Part shown: positions 7,980 through 16,540 of the stretch, one piece after another
How the letters are laid out: each line of letters opens with the position of its first letter
Position numbering within the stretch: position 1 is the first letter of the stretch
Assembly (NCBI GenBank): GCA_023429785.1
Contig: JAEZDD010000003.1
Span: forward strand, 62,001-126,000
Origin: Bacillota bacterium
GTDB taxonomy: Bacteria > Bacillota > Clostridia > Oscillospirales > Ruminococcaceae
Length of the DNA stretch: 64,000 nucleotides
Reading direction: 5' to 3'
Notes under the pieces: model-generated
The model's input: only the letters and a program-made list of their open reading frames with translations
Databases searched by the model: none
Told to the model about the DNA's origin: nothing
Translations under genes and position numbers: made by a program

Positions 7980-8324
7980 TTATGCTAAGTAATTCGAAAC
8001 AAATATTACAACCAGTAAAAGATTAAAAATAATACAGGTCATAGAGTATATAATCTTGCTCTTTTTTAAAACGAAGTTTGATGTAAAAAGTCCGGTCAGC
8101 AAGCTCGATATAACAAGAAATACAACATTTGTGCTTATATACACCGTCGCTATATCAATCGACAACATTTTTGAAAGCGGTGTGTCAATTATGTTGGCAA
8201 GAATGTTCGCAACCGGCTGAATTAACAATGGGATAAGTGTAACAGCCGCCTTCCCTCGTGTTCTAACAAAAATAACAATAATTGCAAGCATAATTAAAGC
8301 TATTGCAATACTTTCAAAAACCAT
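7980..8324 (-). CDS. small integral membrane protein, unknown function
   Basis: About 114 aa, almost entirely hydrophobic with three to four predicted membrane segments (about residues 3-22, 30-45, 60-85, 92-110) and a short basic loop between them. No enzyme motif is visible and I do not recognise the family. The ATG at 8324 is supported by GGAGG 6 nt upstream; the upstream TTG at 8330 would abut it. It is last in the unit with the DUF4358 lipoprotein and the SGNH hydrolase, 18 bp after the former, which hints at a cell-surface role. Confidence 0.7.
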   Translation of the reverse strand: MVFESIAIALIMLAIIVIFVRTRGKAAVTLIPLLIQPVANILANIIDTPLSKMLSIDIATVYISTNVVFLVISSLLTGLFTSNFVLKKSKIIYSMTCIIFNLLLVVIFVSNYLA

Positions 8325-8342
8325 TAACAACCTCCATGTCTT

Positions 8343-8828
8343 TTACTGCTTAAAAGCATCATCGAAAATTTTCTCCGCCTTTTCAGGCTCGTCACATACA
8401 GCTAAGAATATATAGTTGCCCTTTGTTTTGATTATCGCTCTGTTAAGCTTATCAGCCTCCAGCGGAGCATATCCGCCAAAAACACTGGCTCTGTCTTTAA
8501 CTCTGTCCTCAAAAACCGCTTTGACCCCGTCGACATCACCGGAGCTTTTGACTTTAACAACCGCAACTTCTTCAGCACTAACAGGTGAACCGGCAGCGAC
8601 AAATGCGTAGCTATCAAATTTTGTCAAGTCTATTTCACTGTAACTAATCTCAATAGTTTCATCACTTGAATCAAGCATTTCAGGCAAGGTCAAGGATTTA
8701 ATTATATCGTCTTTAAGTTTTTTCACATCAGGCTGAACCTTCAAATCATTATCCTTGTTTGAGCAAGAACAAAGCGTAATTATCAAAACAGAAACAATCA
8801 TTAAAAGTATAGAAATTCTTTTTGTCAT
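8343..8828 (-). CDS. DUF4358 family lipoprotein
   Basis: 161-aa predicted lipoprotein: basic N-terminus, hydrophobic core, and a lipobox-like LCSC with the acylated Cys near residue 22. The rest resembles the DUF4358 family, with a pattern of AVVKVKSSGDVDGVK followed by a GGYAPLEADKL loop and a short C-terminal domain. DUF4358 has no established biochemical role. It is common in Clostridia beside SGNH hydrolases, as here: an SGNH gene lies 18 bp upstream and a small membrane protein downstream, consistent with joint work at the cell surface. Confidence 0.75.
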   Translation of the reverse strand: MTKRISILLMIVSVLIITLCSCSNKDNDLKVQPDVKKLKDDIIKSLTLPEMLDSSDETIEISYSEIDLTKFDSYAFVAAGSPVSAEEVAVVKVKSSGDVDGVKAVFEDRVKDRASVFGGYAPLEADKLNRAIIKTKGNYIFLAVCDEPEKAEKIFDDAFKQ

Positions 8829-8846
8829 AACTTTTTCTCCTAAAAA

Positions 8847-9722
8847 TTATTTAGCGATATGCGTAAGAATGTAATTCACCATTACACCGTAGGTATCTTT
8901 TTGAAAATGCATACCGTCTTTTTGTGCTTTTGAGCTATCAAGCTTCCCCTTATTGTTTTTTAGGGCTGTGTTGATATCCACGAAAAGTATGCCCTTTGAA
9001 TTAGCCATTTTCAAAAGCTCAGAGTTGTAACTGTCAATGGCAGAATTTTGAATGGGACTTTCGGTCGTTGTTTCTCTTTCAACAGCCACCGGCGGAATTG
9101 AAAGTATATAGATTTTGGAATTTGGCAATTCCTTTCGAACAGAATCAATAAATCCACTGTACTTTTGTATCATAGTTTCATTTGAAAGCCACGCTATCCC
9201 ATTACTGCCGAGCATTATATATACATTGGCGGGCTTCAGCTGCTTCACTGCATTTAAAGCCGTCACCTTCCCGAATGCCGTATCTATTACTTCAGTGTCA
9301 ATCTTCGCGATATTCATGCCGATTGAAGCGATGACATTTTTAGGCGGAACGAGATTATAAGATTTTAACCCATACGTCAACGAATCGCCGATGAATCCAC
9401 AGGAATTAAAATAATCGGCTGTTGCCGCTTCACTTTGAGGAACCGGATTGACAGGGGACGTGACAGGCGGCGACGTTGTTGTCGCCACGGTGGTAGTAGC
9501 TTCACTCGACGAAGCATCCGCCGTCGAGCCGTCTTTGCTGCCTGCGTCTGAAGTGCTTTGAGATGGCGAATTGTTAGCGCCCGAGCTTGGCTCAAGACGC
9601 CCATTAAACATATATATAACAAAGCAAGTGATGAAAATAACCACGCATGCTATTATTAAAAAATCAAATCTAAATCTTTTCCCCTTTTTTTGAGGATTAA
9701 TGTTACTTTTTAGTGCTGACAT
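8847..9722 (-). CDS. membrane-anchored SGNH/GDSL hydrolase
   Basis: 291-aa secreted or membrane-tethered hydrolase. A single membrane segment lies at about residues 20-40. A Ser/Thr/Ala/Pro-rich linker (about 45-100) then leads to the catalytic domain. Block I GDSLTYG carries the nucleophilic Ser, GSNG is the oxyanion block, and DGMHF near the C-terminus supplies the Asp-x-x-His pair. It probably removes acyl groups from a cell-envelope polymer, but the substrate is not visible. It is first in a three-gene unit with its own promoter. Confidence 0.87.
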   Translation of the reverse strand: MSALKSNINPQKKGKRFRFDFLIIACVVIFITCFVIYMFNGRLEPSSGANNSPSQSTSDAGSKDGSTADASSSEATTTVATTTSPPVTSPVNPVPQSEAATADYFNSCGFIGDSLTYGLKSYNLVPPKNVIASIGMNIAKIDTEVIDTAFGKVTALNAVKQLKPANVYIMLGSNGIAWLSNETMIQKYSGFIDSVRKELPNSKIYILSIPPVAVERETTTESPIQNSAIDSYNSELLKMANSKGILFVDINTALKNNKGKLDSSKAQKDGMHFQKDTYGVMVNYILTHIAK

Positions 9723-9754
9723 AATATTGCCCTGCCTTTATTTTTTCTGCTTTA

Positions 9755-9783
9755 AGTATACAATAAAATACATTAACTTGCAA
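9755..9783 (-). promoter_or_regulatory. sigma-A promoter of the SGNH hydrolase operon
   Basis: Minus strand: TTGCAA, 17 nt, TATACT, about 35 bp before the start codon. Confidence 0.75.
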
Positions 9784-9828
9784 CACAAAAAAATATTTTT
9801 TTCAAAATTTTTAATATGTTGTATTTGC

Positions 9829-9857
9829 TTGCATATGTGTTAAGAATAATGTATAAT
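9829..9857 (+). promoter_or_regulatory. sigma-A promoter of asnB
   Basis: TTGCAT, 17-nt spacer, consensus TATAAT. It implies a leader of roughly 175 nt before the asnB start. Confidence 0.75.
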
Positions 9858-10039
9858 TAATAATATTTTTAAAAATAAATTAATATGCAGTTTGAGATTT
9901 TGAAATTTCAATTCTTTATTTTTAATTCGCATTTAACCATTTGTTTATTATTGCATATAATGCAAATGAAATACAACTATAAATTTATTTTGCTGAAATT
10001 CATATTTTTTTGATAACTCAGCGAAGAAAGAGGATAAAT

Positions 10040-11863
10040 ATGTGTGGTTTTGTTGGTTTTTCTAATAAGATAAACGATGCTTCTATTGTTGTTGAAAAAA
10101 TGATGGATAGAATCAAGCATCGTGGTCCGGATTCATTCGGGAAGTATGTTGACGAGGATGTTGCGCTCGGGTTTAGAAGACTTAGTATCATTGACCTCGC
10201 TCAAGGGAGTCAGCCGCTTTTTAATGAGGATAAGTCTATGGTCCTCGTTTTTAACGGTGAGATTTATAACTATCAGGGACTGAGGGATGAATTAATTAAC
10301 GCCGGACATGTTTTTGTGACAAAAACCGACTCTGAGGTTCTTCTTCACGGTTATGAGCAGTGGGGGAAAGGCATGCTGAACAGACTTCGCGGGATGTTTT
10401 CGTTCATTATCTGGAATAAAAACACCTCTGAAATTTTTGGCGCAAGGGATTTCTTCGGAATAAAGCCGATGTATTATGCTATGATGGGCGATACCTTTAT
10501 GTTTGGCTCTGAAATCAAGAGCTTTTTAGAGCACCCTGATTTTAAAAAGGAGCTTAATGAGGATACCCTTGAAAACTATCTCACCTTCCAATACTCGCCG
10601 ACAAATGAAACCTTTTTCAAAAATGTTTATAAGCTGATGCCTGCACATTGCTTTACTTATAAAAATGGGAAGCTTGACATAGAAAGATATTGGGAAATTA
10701 AGTTCAATGCTGACAATGAGCCTCAGCTTGACGACTGGGTTAATGAAATTTCGGACATATTTGAAGATTCCGTTTTAGCACATAAGATTTCTGACGTTGA
10801 GGTCGGAAGCTTCCTTTCCAGCGGAGTTGACTCAAGCTATGTTGCCGCTGTCGCTAATGTTGACAAAACCTTTACCGTTGGCTTTGGTGAGGACGAAAAA
10901 TACAACGAAATCGGATATGCAAAGGAATTCTCAAAATATATCAATAAAGAAAATATCAGCAAGGTTATATCCCCGGCTGAATACTGGGATAACCTCCCTA
11001 AAATACAATATCACATGGATGAGCCTTTAGCCGACCCTGCGGCTGTCGCATTATATTTCGTATGCAAGCTGGCTTCTGAAAAGGTTAAGGTTGTTCTTAG
11101 CGGTGAGGGCGCTGATGAGATTTTCGGCGGATACAATATCTATAAAGAGCCTAACGATATGCCGGCATACAACGCTATTCCTAAGTTCATTCGCCGTGGT
11201 ATCGGTAGCGTTGCTTCAAAGTTCCCGGCGAAGCGCGGAGTGAATTTCCTTGTCAGACGTGGAAAGGACCTTGAGGAGCGTTTTATCGGCAACGCATATA
11301 TGTTCTCCGAAGACGAAAGAAAGGCACTTTTAAAAATAAAAACAAATGCGCCTGACGCAACGTCAATCACTAAGCCTTTTTATGATAAGGTCAAGGATAA
11401 GGACGCTATAACAAAAATGCAGTATCTCGACCTTCACCTATGGATGACCGGCGATATCCTTTTAAAGGCTGATAAAATGAGCATGGCGAATTCCCTCGAG
11501 CTTCGTGTCCCTTTCCTTGATAAGGAGGTAATGGGGGTTGCACAACGAATCCCTGCCAAATTCCGTGTTACTAAGGAAAATACGAAGTATGCAATGAGGA
11601 TTGCCGCCTTGAGAGCTTGCCCCCCTCAGACTGCAAACAAGAAAAAGCTCGGCTTCCCTGTTCCGACTCGAGTATGGCTCAAGGAGGATAAATATTACGG
11701 CATTGTTAAAAATGCTTTCACAACTAAGGTTGCTCAGAAATATTTTAATACCGAGAAGCTTGTCAGTCTTCTTGATGACCACAAAAATGGGAAGTTTGAT
11801 AACTCTCGAAAAATCTGGACAGTGTTCATGTTCCTGACCTGGTATGATGTTTATTTCGCATAA
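10040..11863 (+). CDS. asnB: asparagine synthase (glutamine-hydrolysing)
   Basis: 607-aa AsnB making asparagine from aspartate, ATP and glutamine. The start at 10040 is fixed by chemistry: MCGFVGFS places Cys2 as the N-terminal nucleophile of the class II glutaminase domain, and AGAGGAT precedes it. The glutaminase domain (about 1-200, RHRGPD-type loop, FNGEIYN) is followed by the synthetase domain with the pyrophosphate loop SSGVDSS near residue 260. LSGEGADEIFGGY and the C-terminal LRVPFLDKEV complete the signature. It is monocistronic, with its own promoter and a bidirectional terminator shared with the next gene. Confidence 0.97.
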   Translation: MCGFVGFSNKINDASIVVEKMMDRIKHRGPDSFGKYVDEDVALGFRRLSIIDLAQGSQPLFNEDKSMVLVFNGEIYNYQGLRDELINAGHVFVTKTDSEVLLHGYEQWGKGMLNRLRGMFSFIIWNKNTSEIFGARDFFGIKPMYYAMMGDTFMFGSEIKSFLEHPDFKKELNEDTLENYLTFQYSPTNETFFKNVYKLMPAHCFTYKNGKLDIERYWEIKFNADNEPQLDDWVNEISDIFEDSVLAHKISDVEVGSFLSSGVDSSYVAAVANVDKTFTVGFGEDEKYNEIGYAKEFSKYINKENISKVISPAEYWDNLPKIQYHMDEPLADPAAVALYFVCKLASEKVKVVLSGEGADEIFGGYNIYKEPNDMPAYNAIPKFIRRGIGSVASKFPAKRGVNFLVRRGKDLEERFIGNAYMFSEDERKALLKIKTNAPDATSITKPFYDKVKDKDAITKMQYLDLHLWMTGDILLKADKMSMANSLELRVPFLDKEVMGVAQRIPAKFRVTKENTKYAMRIAALRACPPQTANKKKLGFPVPTRVWLKEDKYYGIVKNAFTTKVAQKYFNTEKLVSLLDDHKNGKFDNSRKIWTVFMFLTWYDVYFA

Positions 11864-11877
11864 TAAGTATAAAAATA

Positions 11878-11910
11878 AAAAAGTGATGAGAATTTTCTCA
11901 TCACTTTTTG
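11878..11910. terminator. bidirectional terminator, asnB / TfoX-C gene
   Basis: Hairpin AAAAAGTGATGAGAA with its complement around a TT loop. T-runs follow in both directions, between convergent genes. Confidence 0.9.
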
Positions 11911-11913
11911 TTA

Positions 11914-12168
11914 TTATTTAAAGGAATTATAAAACTGTTTTAAATCTTCTTTTGTTTCTTCAGTTAAGTAATGCCATCTGATGCCTTGAATTGCACCCTC
12001 TAGTCCACACAGGCGGTTATAACAGGCTGATGGGTCTATTGCCTTTATATTGAGCCATGCCTGCTTGCTCCCTGTTGACTTTAGCTGTTCTAAGGATTCT
12101 ATTCCAGTTTCATTAAGCTGCTGCTCCAAAACCTTCCCGATATTCACTTGATTTGATAATTCGCCCAT
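11914..12168 (-). CDS. TfoX/Sxy C-terminal domain protein
   Basis: 84-aa stand-alone TfoX C-terminal domain. Diagnostic stretches are NIGKVLEQQLNETGI, GSKQAWLNIKAIDPSACYN and LEGAIQGIRWH. The domain is a helix-hairpin-helix-like fold. In proteobacteria it is fused to an N-terminal domain and activates competence; single-domain versions in Firmicutes have no proven role. It lies 18 bp downstream of pyrB, so the two may be co-transcribed. Confidence 0.88.
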   Translation of the reverse strand: MGELSNQVNIGKVLEQQLNETGIESLEQLKSTGSKQAWLNIKAIDPSACYNRLCGLEGAIQGIRWHYLTEETKEDLKQFYNSFK

Positions 12169-12186
12169 ATTGCCCCTCCTTAATTT

Positions 12187-13257
12187 TTATATTGTCTTTT
12201 CACAATACTCACAAGTTAAGCCGTTATGCTGTTTCTTGAAGCTTTTTGGAAGATAGCTTTCAAAGTTCGTTATACATTTTTTATTAGGACATTCGGTTGA
12301 AATGGCGTTTTCACTTAACAGCTCGGTTTTCCCGTCCTCACATTCCAGCATTGTCAAAATCAATGCCATTCTGACAAATACACCGTATTTCGCCTGTTTA
12401 AAATACAATGCTCTTGGGTCTTCATCAACCTCAACAGCGATCTCATCAACTCTTGGGAGAGGATGCAAAACGGCTAGGTCTGATTTCGCCTTCTGAAGCT
12501 TTTTGTTGTCAAGGATATACACATCCTTTTGAGAATTATATTCCTCAATGCTTTCAAAACGCTCTTTCTGAATTCGTGTCATATAAAGGACATCAAGCTC
12601 GCCGATAACGTCTTCAAGGCTTTCTGCCTCAATATAATCGCATTTATTCGCAGTTATTATTTCTTTAATATAGTCTGGGAGGCTTAGCTTTGAGGTTGAA
12701 ATAAGCACAAATTTATTTCCCTTATAGCAGGAAATGGCTTTTAGAAGCGAGTGAACTGTTCTTCCGTTCATCAGGTCACCACAAAGCCCTATCGTCAGGT
12801 TCTCAAGTGCGCCTTTCTCAAGCTTTAACGTCAGCAAGTCTGTCAGGGTTTGTGTCGGGTGAAGATGCCCGCCGTCGCCCGCATTGATTACAGGGCAGTC
12901 TGATGTGAGCGCCGCCGCCTTCACTGCACCCTCCAGAGGATGTCGCATTACCAGTATATCAGCATAGCTGCTGACTATTTTTGTTGTATCCTTGAGGGTT
13001 TCACCCTTTGAAACTGATGAGGTCGCCGGGTTATCAAAGCCTATTATGTTCCCGCCGAGCTTAATCATTGCTGTCTGAAACGACATTTGTGTTCTTGTTG
13101 ACGGCTCATAAAAAAGCGTCCCCATTATTTTCCCAGAGCAACGGTGTGAGAAATACTTCGGGTTTGAGATAATTTCTTCCGAGAGGCTGAGTATTCTGTT
13201 CCACCATGAAACAGGATAGTCGTTTAAATCAATCATATGCTGAAAATTTGAGGTCAT
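12187..13257 (-). CDS. pyrB: aspartate carbamoyltransferase fused to a PyrI-type zinc domain
   Basis: About 356 aa. Residues 1-305 are a full ATCase catalytic chain (carbamoyl phosphate + aspartate to carbamoyl aspartate, pyrimidine synthesis). It has the phosphate-binding STRT motif, the SVSKGET loop with catalytic Lys, YMTRIQKERF and HPLPRVDEI. The C-terminal 45 residues add CPNKKC, then CEYC 20 residues later. This is the Cys4 zinc site of the PyrI regulatory chain (C-x4-C-x~20-C-x2-C, ending YCEK), without PyrI's nucleotide-binding domain. The ATG at 13257 is preferred to 13269, since GGAGG lies inside the longer version. No other pyr gene is nearby. Confidence 0.93.
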   Translation of the reverse strand: MTSNFQHMIDLNDYPVSWWNRILSLSEEIISNPKYFSHRCSGKIMGTLFYEPSTRTQMSFQTAMIKLGGNIIGFDNPATSSVSKGETLKDTTKIVSSYADILVMRHPLEGAVKAAALTSDCPVINAGDGGHLHPTQTLTDLLTLKLEKGALENLTIGLCGDLMNGRTVHSLLKAISCYKGNKFVLISTSKLSLPDYIKEIITANKCDYIEAESLEDVIGELDVLYMTRIQKERFESIEEYNSQKDVYILDNKKLQKAKSDLAVLHPLPRVDEIAVEVDEDPRALYFKQAKYGVFVRMALILTMLECEDGKTELLSENAISTECPNKKCITNFESYLPKSFKKQHNGLTCEYCEKTI

Positions 13258-13341
13258 AATATCCTCCATTCTTTTTCGCTTTTGAATTCATACTTTTTCT
13301 ATTTTAACAACTTTCAGGACAAATAGCAAGGGTAATTGGCA

Positions 13342-13368
13342 TAAAAAAAGAAAGCAAAAATGCTTTCT
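13342..13368 (-). terminator. terminator after the 32-aa peptide gene
   Basis: GAAAGCA / TGCTTTC stem (13350-13367) followed on the minus strand by TTTTTTTAT. Confidence 0.8.
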
Positions 13369-13378
13369 CTTTTGTTTA

Positions 13379-13477
13379 TTAATTTATTGAAATAGCAAGA
13401 GGAACAATAATGCCAACAATCATTGCTAACGCAATTAGTATTAAAAAAATTCTCATAAAAATAGACTTCTTGTTCAT
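13379..13477 (-). CDS. 32-aa single-span membrane peptide (unannotated small ORF)
   Basis: An ORF of 32 codons, ATG at 13477 to TAA at 13379. GGAGG is 7 nt upstream, and the intrinsic terminator begins just downstream, so it looks like a complete small gene. The peptide starts MNKKSIFMR and then forms one hydrophobic helix of about 23 residues. Its shape (short basic N-terminus, single helix, about 31 residues) recalls the Prli42/DUF4044 stressosome-associated peptides of Firmicutes. That is a resemblance of layout, not proven homology. It lies between pyrB and the DEAD-box helicase gene. Confidence 0.65.
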   Translation of the reverse strand: MNKKSIFMRIFLILIALAMIVGIIVPLAISIN

Positions 13478-13543
13478 AATATTCCTCCATATTAAAGCTT
13501 CTTTATTTAATATAGCATACTTTTTTAAAAAAGAAAAGAGTAA

Positions 13544-15268
13544 TTAAAACATTTTTGGCTTTGAATAAGGTTTTTTTGAACGTGAGTAATCACGTTTCTC
13601 GCCACGAGGCTTGTTAAAACCTCTTCCGCCTCTGTCGTTTTTAAAATCTTTTTTAAATTGTGGCTCTTCACCATCAATTAGCTTAGCCGTAATTGTGTTG
13701 CCGTTGATTTTCCCACCGTCCATTGAGGACACTATATGCTCTTTGTCACCCTCGGGAACCTCAACAGTCGTATGCTTGTCATAAATATCAATCTTCCCGA
13801 AGCTCTTCCCCGGGAGTCCTGTTCCTTCAACAAGGGCGCCTAGTATGAAGTTCGGAGCAATTCTTTGCTGACGGCCAACAGAAAGAACAATCTTGCTGGT
13901 TTTCCCGCCTGTTCTCGCCGGTCTTTCGCTCGCAACCTTCCCACGGAAAACAGCTTGTTCAAATGCCGGAATAGTCTTGATTTCCTTAGTCAGAACCATT
14001 GAAAGCAATGCGGCGGCAAGTGTGCTAACCTCCATGCCCTCTTTTGTCAGCTCTTCAACCATTGAGATGTATTCTTCATGCTTATTGTCTTCAATGACTT
14101 TTAACAGCTTCTCTGAAAAATGAGAAAGCTTCTTATTTTTTATATCCTCGGATGACGGAAGCGCCTTTAGCTTAATATCAGCCTTGATGAAACGGGCAAT
14201 GTCCCTCATATCATAGGTCTGTTTTCTTCCGCTTGTCAACGTGAACGCCTTACCGGTTTTCCCGGCACGTCCTGTACGCCCGATACGGTGAATATAATAT
14301 TCATTATCCTGTGGGATATCATAGTTGAATACAGCATCAACATTGTCAACGTCAATCCCTCTCGCTGCAACATCTGTTGCGATAAGAATCGGGGTTTTCC
14401 CTGTCTTGAAACGCTCCATAACCTGAGTTCTCGCCATTTGCTTCATATCGCCATGAATCCCGGACGCCTTAAAGCCTCTTGAATTCAATGCCTCTGTCAG
14501 CTCATCAACCATTTTCTTCGTGTTGCAGAAAATCATTGAAAGCTTCGGCTCGTGCATTGAAAGTAAAAGCACAAGGGCATCAACCTTTCGGCCCATTGGT
14601 ACTTCATAGTAATACTGCTCTATTGCTTCAACTGTTCTTTGAGCGCCCTCAACCTTAACAATTGTTGGATTTTGCTGAAAGGTTTTTGTTATCGCCATTA
14701 TTGCCGGCGGCATTGTTGCTGAAAACAGCACTGTCTGTCTGTCATCAGGAACAGACTTTAGGATTTCTTCAATATCCTCACGGAAGCCCATGTTAAGCAT
14801 TTCATCCGCTTCGTCAAGAACAATCATTCTGACTGTCCCGAGCTTTAGTGTTCTTCTCTCAATATGGTCCATCAGACGTCCCGGTGTCCCCACAACAAGA
14901 TTCGCCCCACGCTTTAGCTCGCTGATTTGCTTTTCCATTGAAGCACCGCCATAAACAGCGCAAGGCTTCACCCATGGCATGAATTTCGAAAAACGCTTCA
15001 GCTCCTCACAAGCCTGCATTGCCAGCTCACGAGTCGGGCACATGATAAGCACCTCGACGCCTCTTTTCTCCGTCCTTGAGATGCTTTCAATTGCCGGAAT
15101 ACCAAAAGCGGCGGTTTTCCCCGTCCCTGTGTGTGAACGTCCTATTACGTCCTTGCCCTCTAAAAGCAACGGAATACTGTCGGCCTGGATTTGTGTTGCC
15201 TTAGTGAACCCCATTTCATCTATTGCGCGCAAAGCCTCCTGCGATAAATTTAATTCTGAAAAATGCAT
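13544..15268 (-). CDS. DEAD-box RNA helicase (DeaD/CshA-like) with DbpA-type RNA-binding domain
   Basis: 574-aa ATP-dependent RNA helicase. Q-motif and helicase core lie at about residues 1-370: motif I TGTGKT, Ia PTRELA, II DEAD, III SAT, IV, and VI HRIGRTGR. A linker of about 90 residues follows. Then comes a DbpA/CsdA-type RRM (about 470-540, RIAPNFILGALVEGTGLPGKS-like start) and a basic Arg/Gly/Lys tail for RNA binding. It is expected to act in ribosome assembly, mRNA decay or cold adaptation. It is monocistronic, after the spoIIA terminator. Confidence 0.93.
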   Translation of the reverse strand: MHFSELNLSQEALRAIDEMGFTKATQIQADSIPLLLEGKDVIGRSHTGTGKTAAFGIPAIESISRTEKRGVEVLIMCPTRELAMQACEELKRFSKFMPWVKPCAVYGGASMEKQISELKRGANLVVGTPGRLMDHIERRTLKLGTVRMIVLDEADEMLNMGFREDIEEILKSVPDDRQTVLFSATMPPAIMAITKTFQQNPTIVKVEGAQRTVEAIEQYYYEVPMGRKVDALVLLLSMHEPKLSMIFCNTKKMVDELTEALNSRGFKASGIHGDMKQMARTQVMERFKTGKTPILIATDVAARGIDVDNVDAVFNYDIPQDNEYYIHRIGRTGRAGKTGKAFTLTSGRKQTYDMRDIARFIKADIKLKALPSSEDIKNKKLSHFSEKLLKVIEDNKHEEYISMVEELTKEGMEVSTLAAALLSMVLTKEIKTIPAFEQAVFRGKVASERPARTGGKTSKIVLSVGRQQRIAPNFILGALVEGTGLPGKSFGKIDIYDKHTTVEVPEGDKEHIVSSMDGGKINGNTITAKLIDGEEPQFKKDFKNDRGGRGFNKPRGEKRDYSRSKKPYSKPKMF

Positions 15269-15320
15269 TAATTAATTCCTCTCTTTGTTTAAGCTAAATA
15301 TATAAATCTAAGATTATTTT

Positions 15321-15351
15321 ATCAAAATAAAACGAGGATATTATCCTCGTT
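15321..15351 (-). terminator. terminator of the spoIIA operon
   Basis: Inverted repeat AACGAGGATA with its complement (15331-15351), followed on the minus strand by TTTTATTTTG. Confidence 0.8.
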
Positions 15352-15437
15352 AAAGTCAAATTTATACTTTTATATATTATACCACGTTTTTTTAGTAATG
15401 TCAAACAAAATTATAAATTATTTTTTGTGAAACATTA

Positions 15438-16097
15438 TTATTCCAAGAGGGAGCAACGCATCTGATTTAAAAGCTTTTTTTCTCGCCGTGATACCTGAAC
15501 CTGTGTCATTTCCAATGCCTTCGCTGTTTCTGTCTGGGTTTTATTCGAAAAATATCTAAGGTATATCAGCTGTCTGTCTTTTGCGTCAAGCTCGTGCATC
15601 ACCTGCTTGAGTGAGAGCAGGTCGGAAATCTCAATGTCCGGTGAATCAACAGGAATGTCCGTTTCACCCTGAGATTCATCAAGTGTTTCTGTCAAGCTAA
15701 TAGGCGGAAGGCTGACGCTCAAGGCTTCGATTACGCTATCCTCCTCAGCCTCAGACAATTTTGAAAGCTCGCTGATTGTCGGCTCTCTCCCCTCTTTTTG
15801 CATGAATTGCTCTCTGAGGCGAGTTACTCTCATCGAAAGCTCCTTTGTGCTTCGGCTGACTTTTATTGCACCGCCATCTCTGAAAAGACGCTTTATTTCA
15901 CCGAGTATAACCGGAACGGCATAGGTCGAAAACTTGACGCCACGATTTTCGTCAAAGCCTTTTGCCGCCTTTAATAGACCGATACAGCCTGCCCCATAAA
16001 GGTCATCATATTCAATTCCACGCCCTCTGAAACGATTAGCACACAAATGGACTAACCCGAGGTTATCTTCTATAAAGCTATCCTTATAGTTATTCAT
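15438..16097 (-). CDS. sigF: RNA polymerase sigma-F factor (SpoIIAC)
   Basis: 219-aa sigma-70 family factor, the first forespore-specific sigma factor. Region 2 contains YDDLYGAGCIGLLKAAKGFD and the -10-recognising KFSTYAVPVILGEIKR. Region 4 at the C-terminus is a helix-turn-helix (NKTQTETAKALEMTQVQVSRREK). Its start overlaps spoIIAB by 8 bp, as is typical, which couples production of the factor to its anti-sigma. It is the last gene of the spoIIA operon, which settles the identity (sigF rather than sigG). Confidence 0.97.
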   Translation of the reverse strand: MNNYKDSFIEDNLGLVHLCANRFRGRGIEYDDLYGAGCIGLLKAAKGFDENRGVKFSTYAVPVILGEIKRLFRDGGAIKVSRSTKELSMRVTRLREQFMQKEGREPTISELSKLSEAEEDSVIEALSVSLPPISLTETLDESQGETDIPVDSPDIEISDLLSLKQVMHELDAKDRQLIYLRYFSNKTQTETAKALEMTQVQVSRREKKLLNQMRCSLLE

Positions 16098-16539
16098 CTT
16101 TAGCCTTTCGTGACTTGATTTTTTTAATTAAGGTTACAGTTGTCCCCTTTGACACCTTGCTCCTGACCGAAACCTTGTCCATAAAGCTTTCCATAACGGC
16201 AAAGCCAAGACCGGCTCTTTCATCATTTGGCGCTGTTGTAAAAAGAGGCTCCATTGCCTTTTTCACGTCTTCAATTCCACAGCCATAATCCTTAACGCGT
16301 ATGTATACAACATTTTCATCATACAGTCTGACTATCAGGTCAATTTTCCCCACCTGCTTGTCATAGGCATGGACAATGCAGTTCGTCACCGCTTCAGAAA
16401 CCGCTGTTTTTATATCGGCAAGCTCGTCAACCATCGGGTCAAGCTGTGAAACAAGCCCCGATACAGCTATTCTGGCGAAGCCCTCGTTCGACGATTTACT
16501 TAAAAATGTCATTTTAACTTCATTTTGTATTCTCATCAT
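16090..16539 (-). CDS. spoIIAB: anti-sigma-F factor / SpoIIAA serine kinase
   Basis: 149-aa GHKL-fold protein. The N-box is SEAVTNCIVHAYD (about residues 43-55), the G1 box KDYGCGIED and the G2 region DERAGLGFAVM. It binds and silences sigma-F and phosphorylates SpoIIAA. It is flanked on both sides by its partners: spoIIAA ends 1 bp before, and sigF overlaps it by 8 bp. Length and motifs are normal. Confidence 0.97.
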   Translation of the reverse strand: MMRIQNEVKMTFLSKSSNEGFARIAVSGLVSQLDPMVDELADIKTAVSEAVTNCIVHAYDKQVGKIDLIVRLYDENVVYIRVKDYGCGIEDVKKAMEPLFTTAPNDERAGLGFAVMESFMDKVSVRSKVSKGTTVTLIKKIKSRKAKDE

Positions 16540-16540
16540 A

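Larger units (their letters stand above)
9723..10039. other. divergent regulatory region, SGNH hydrolase / asnB
   Basis: A+T-rich intergenic region with two back-to-back promoters (described separately). The asnB leader is long, about 175 nt. Apart from a weak GAAATTTC palindrome near 9901-9908, I see no recognisable riboswitch or T-box. Confidence 0.6.

Noticed and set aside
9858..10039. T-box or other riboswitch in the long asnB leader
   Set aside because: No T-box sequence, specifier stem or terminator pair could be recognised.
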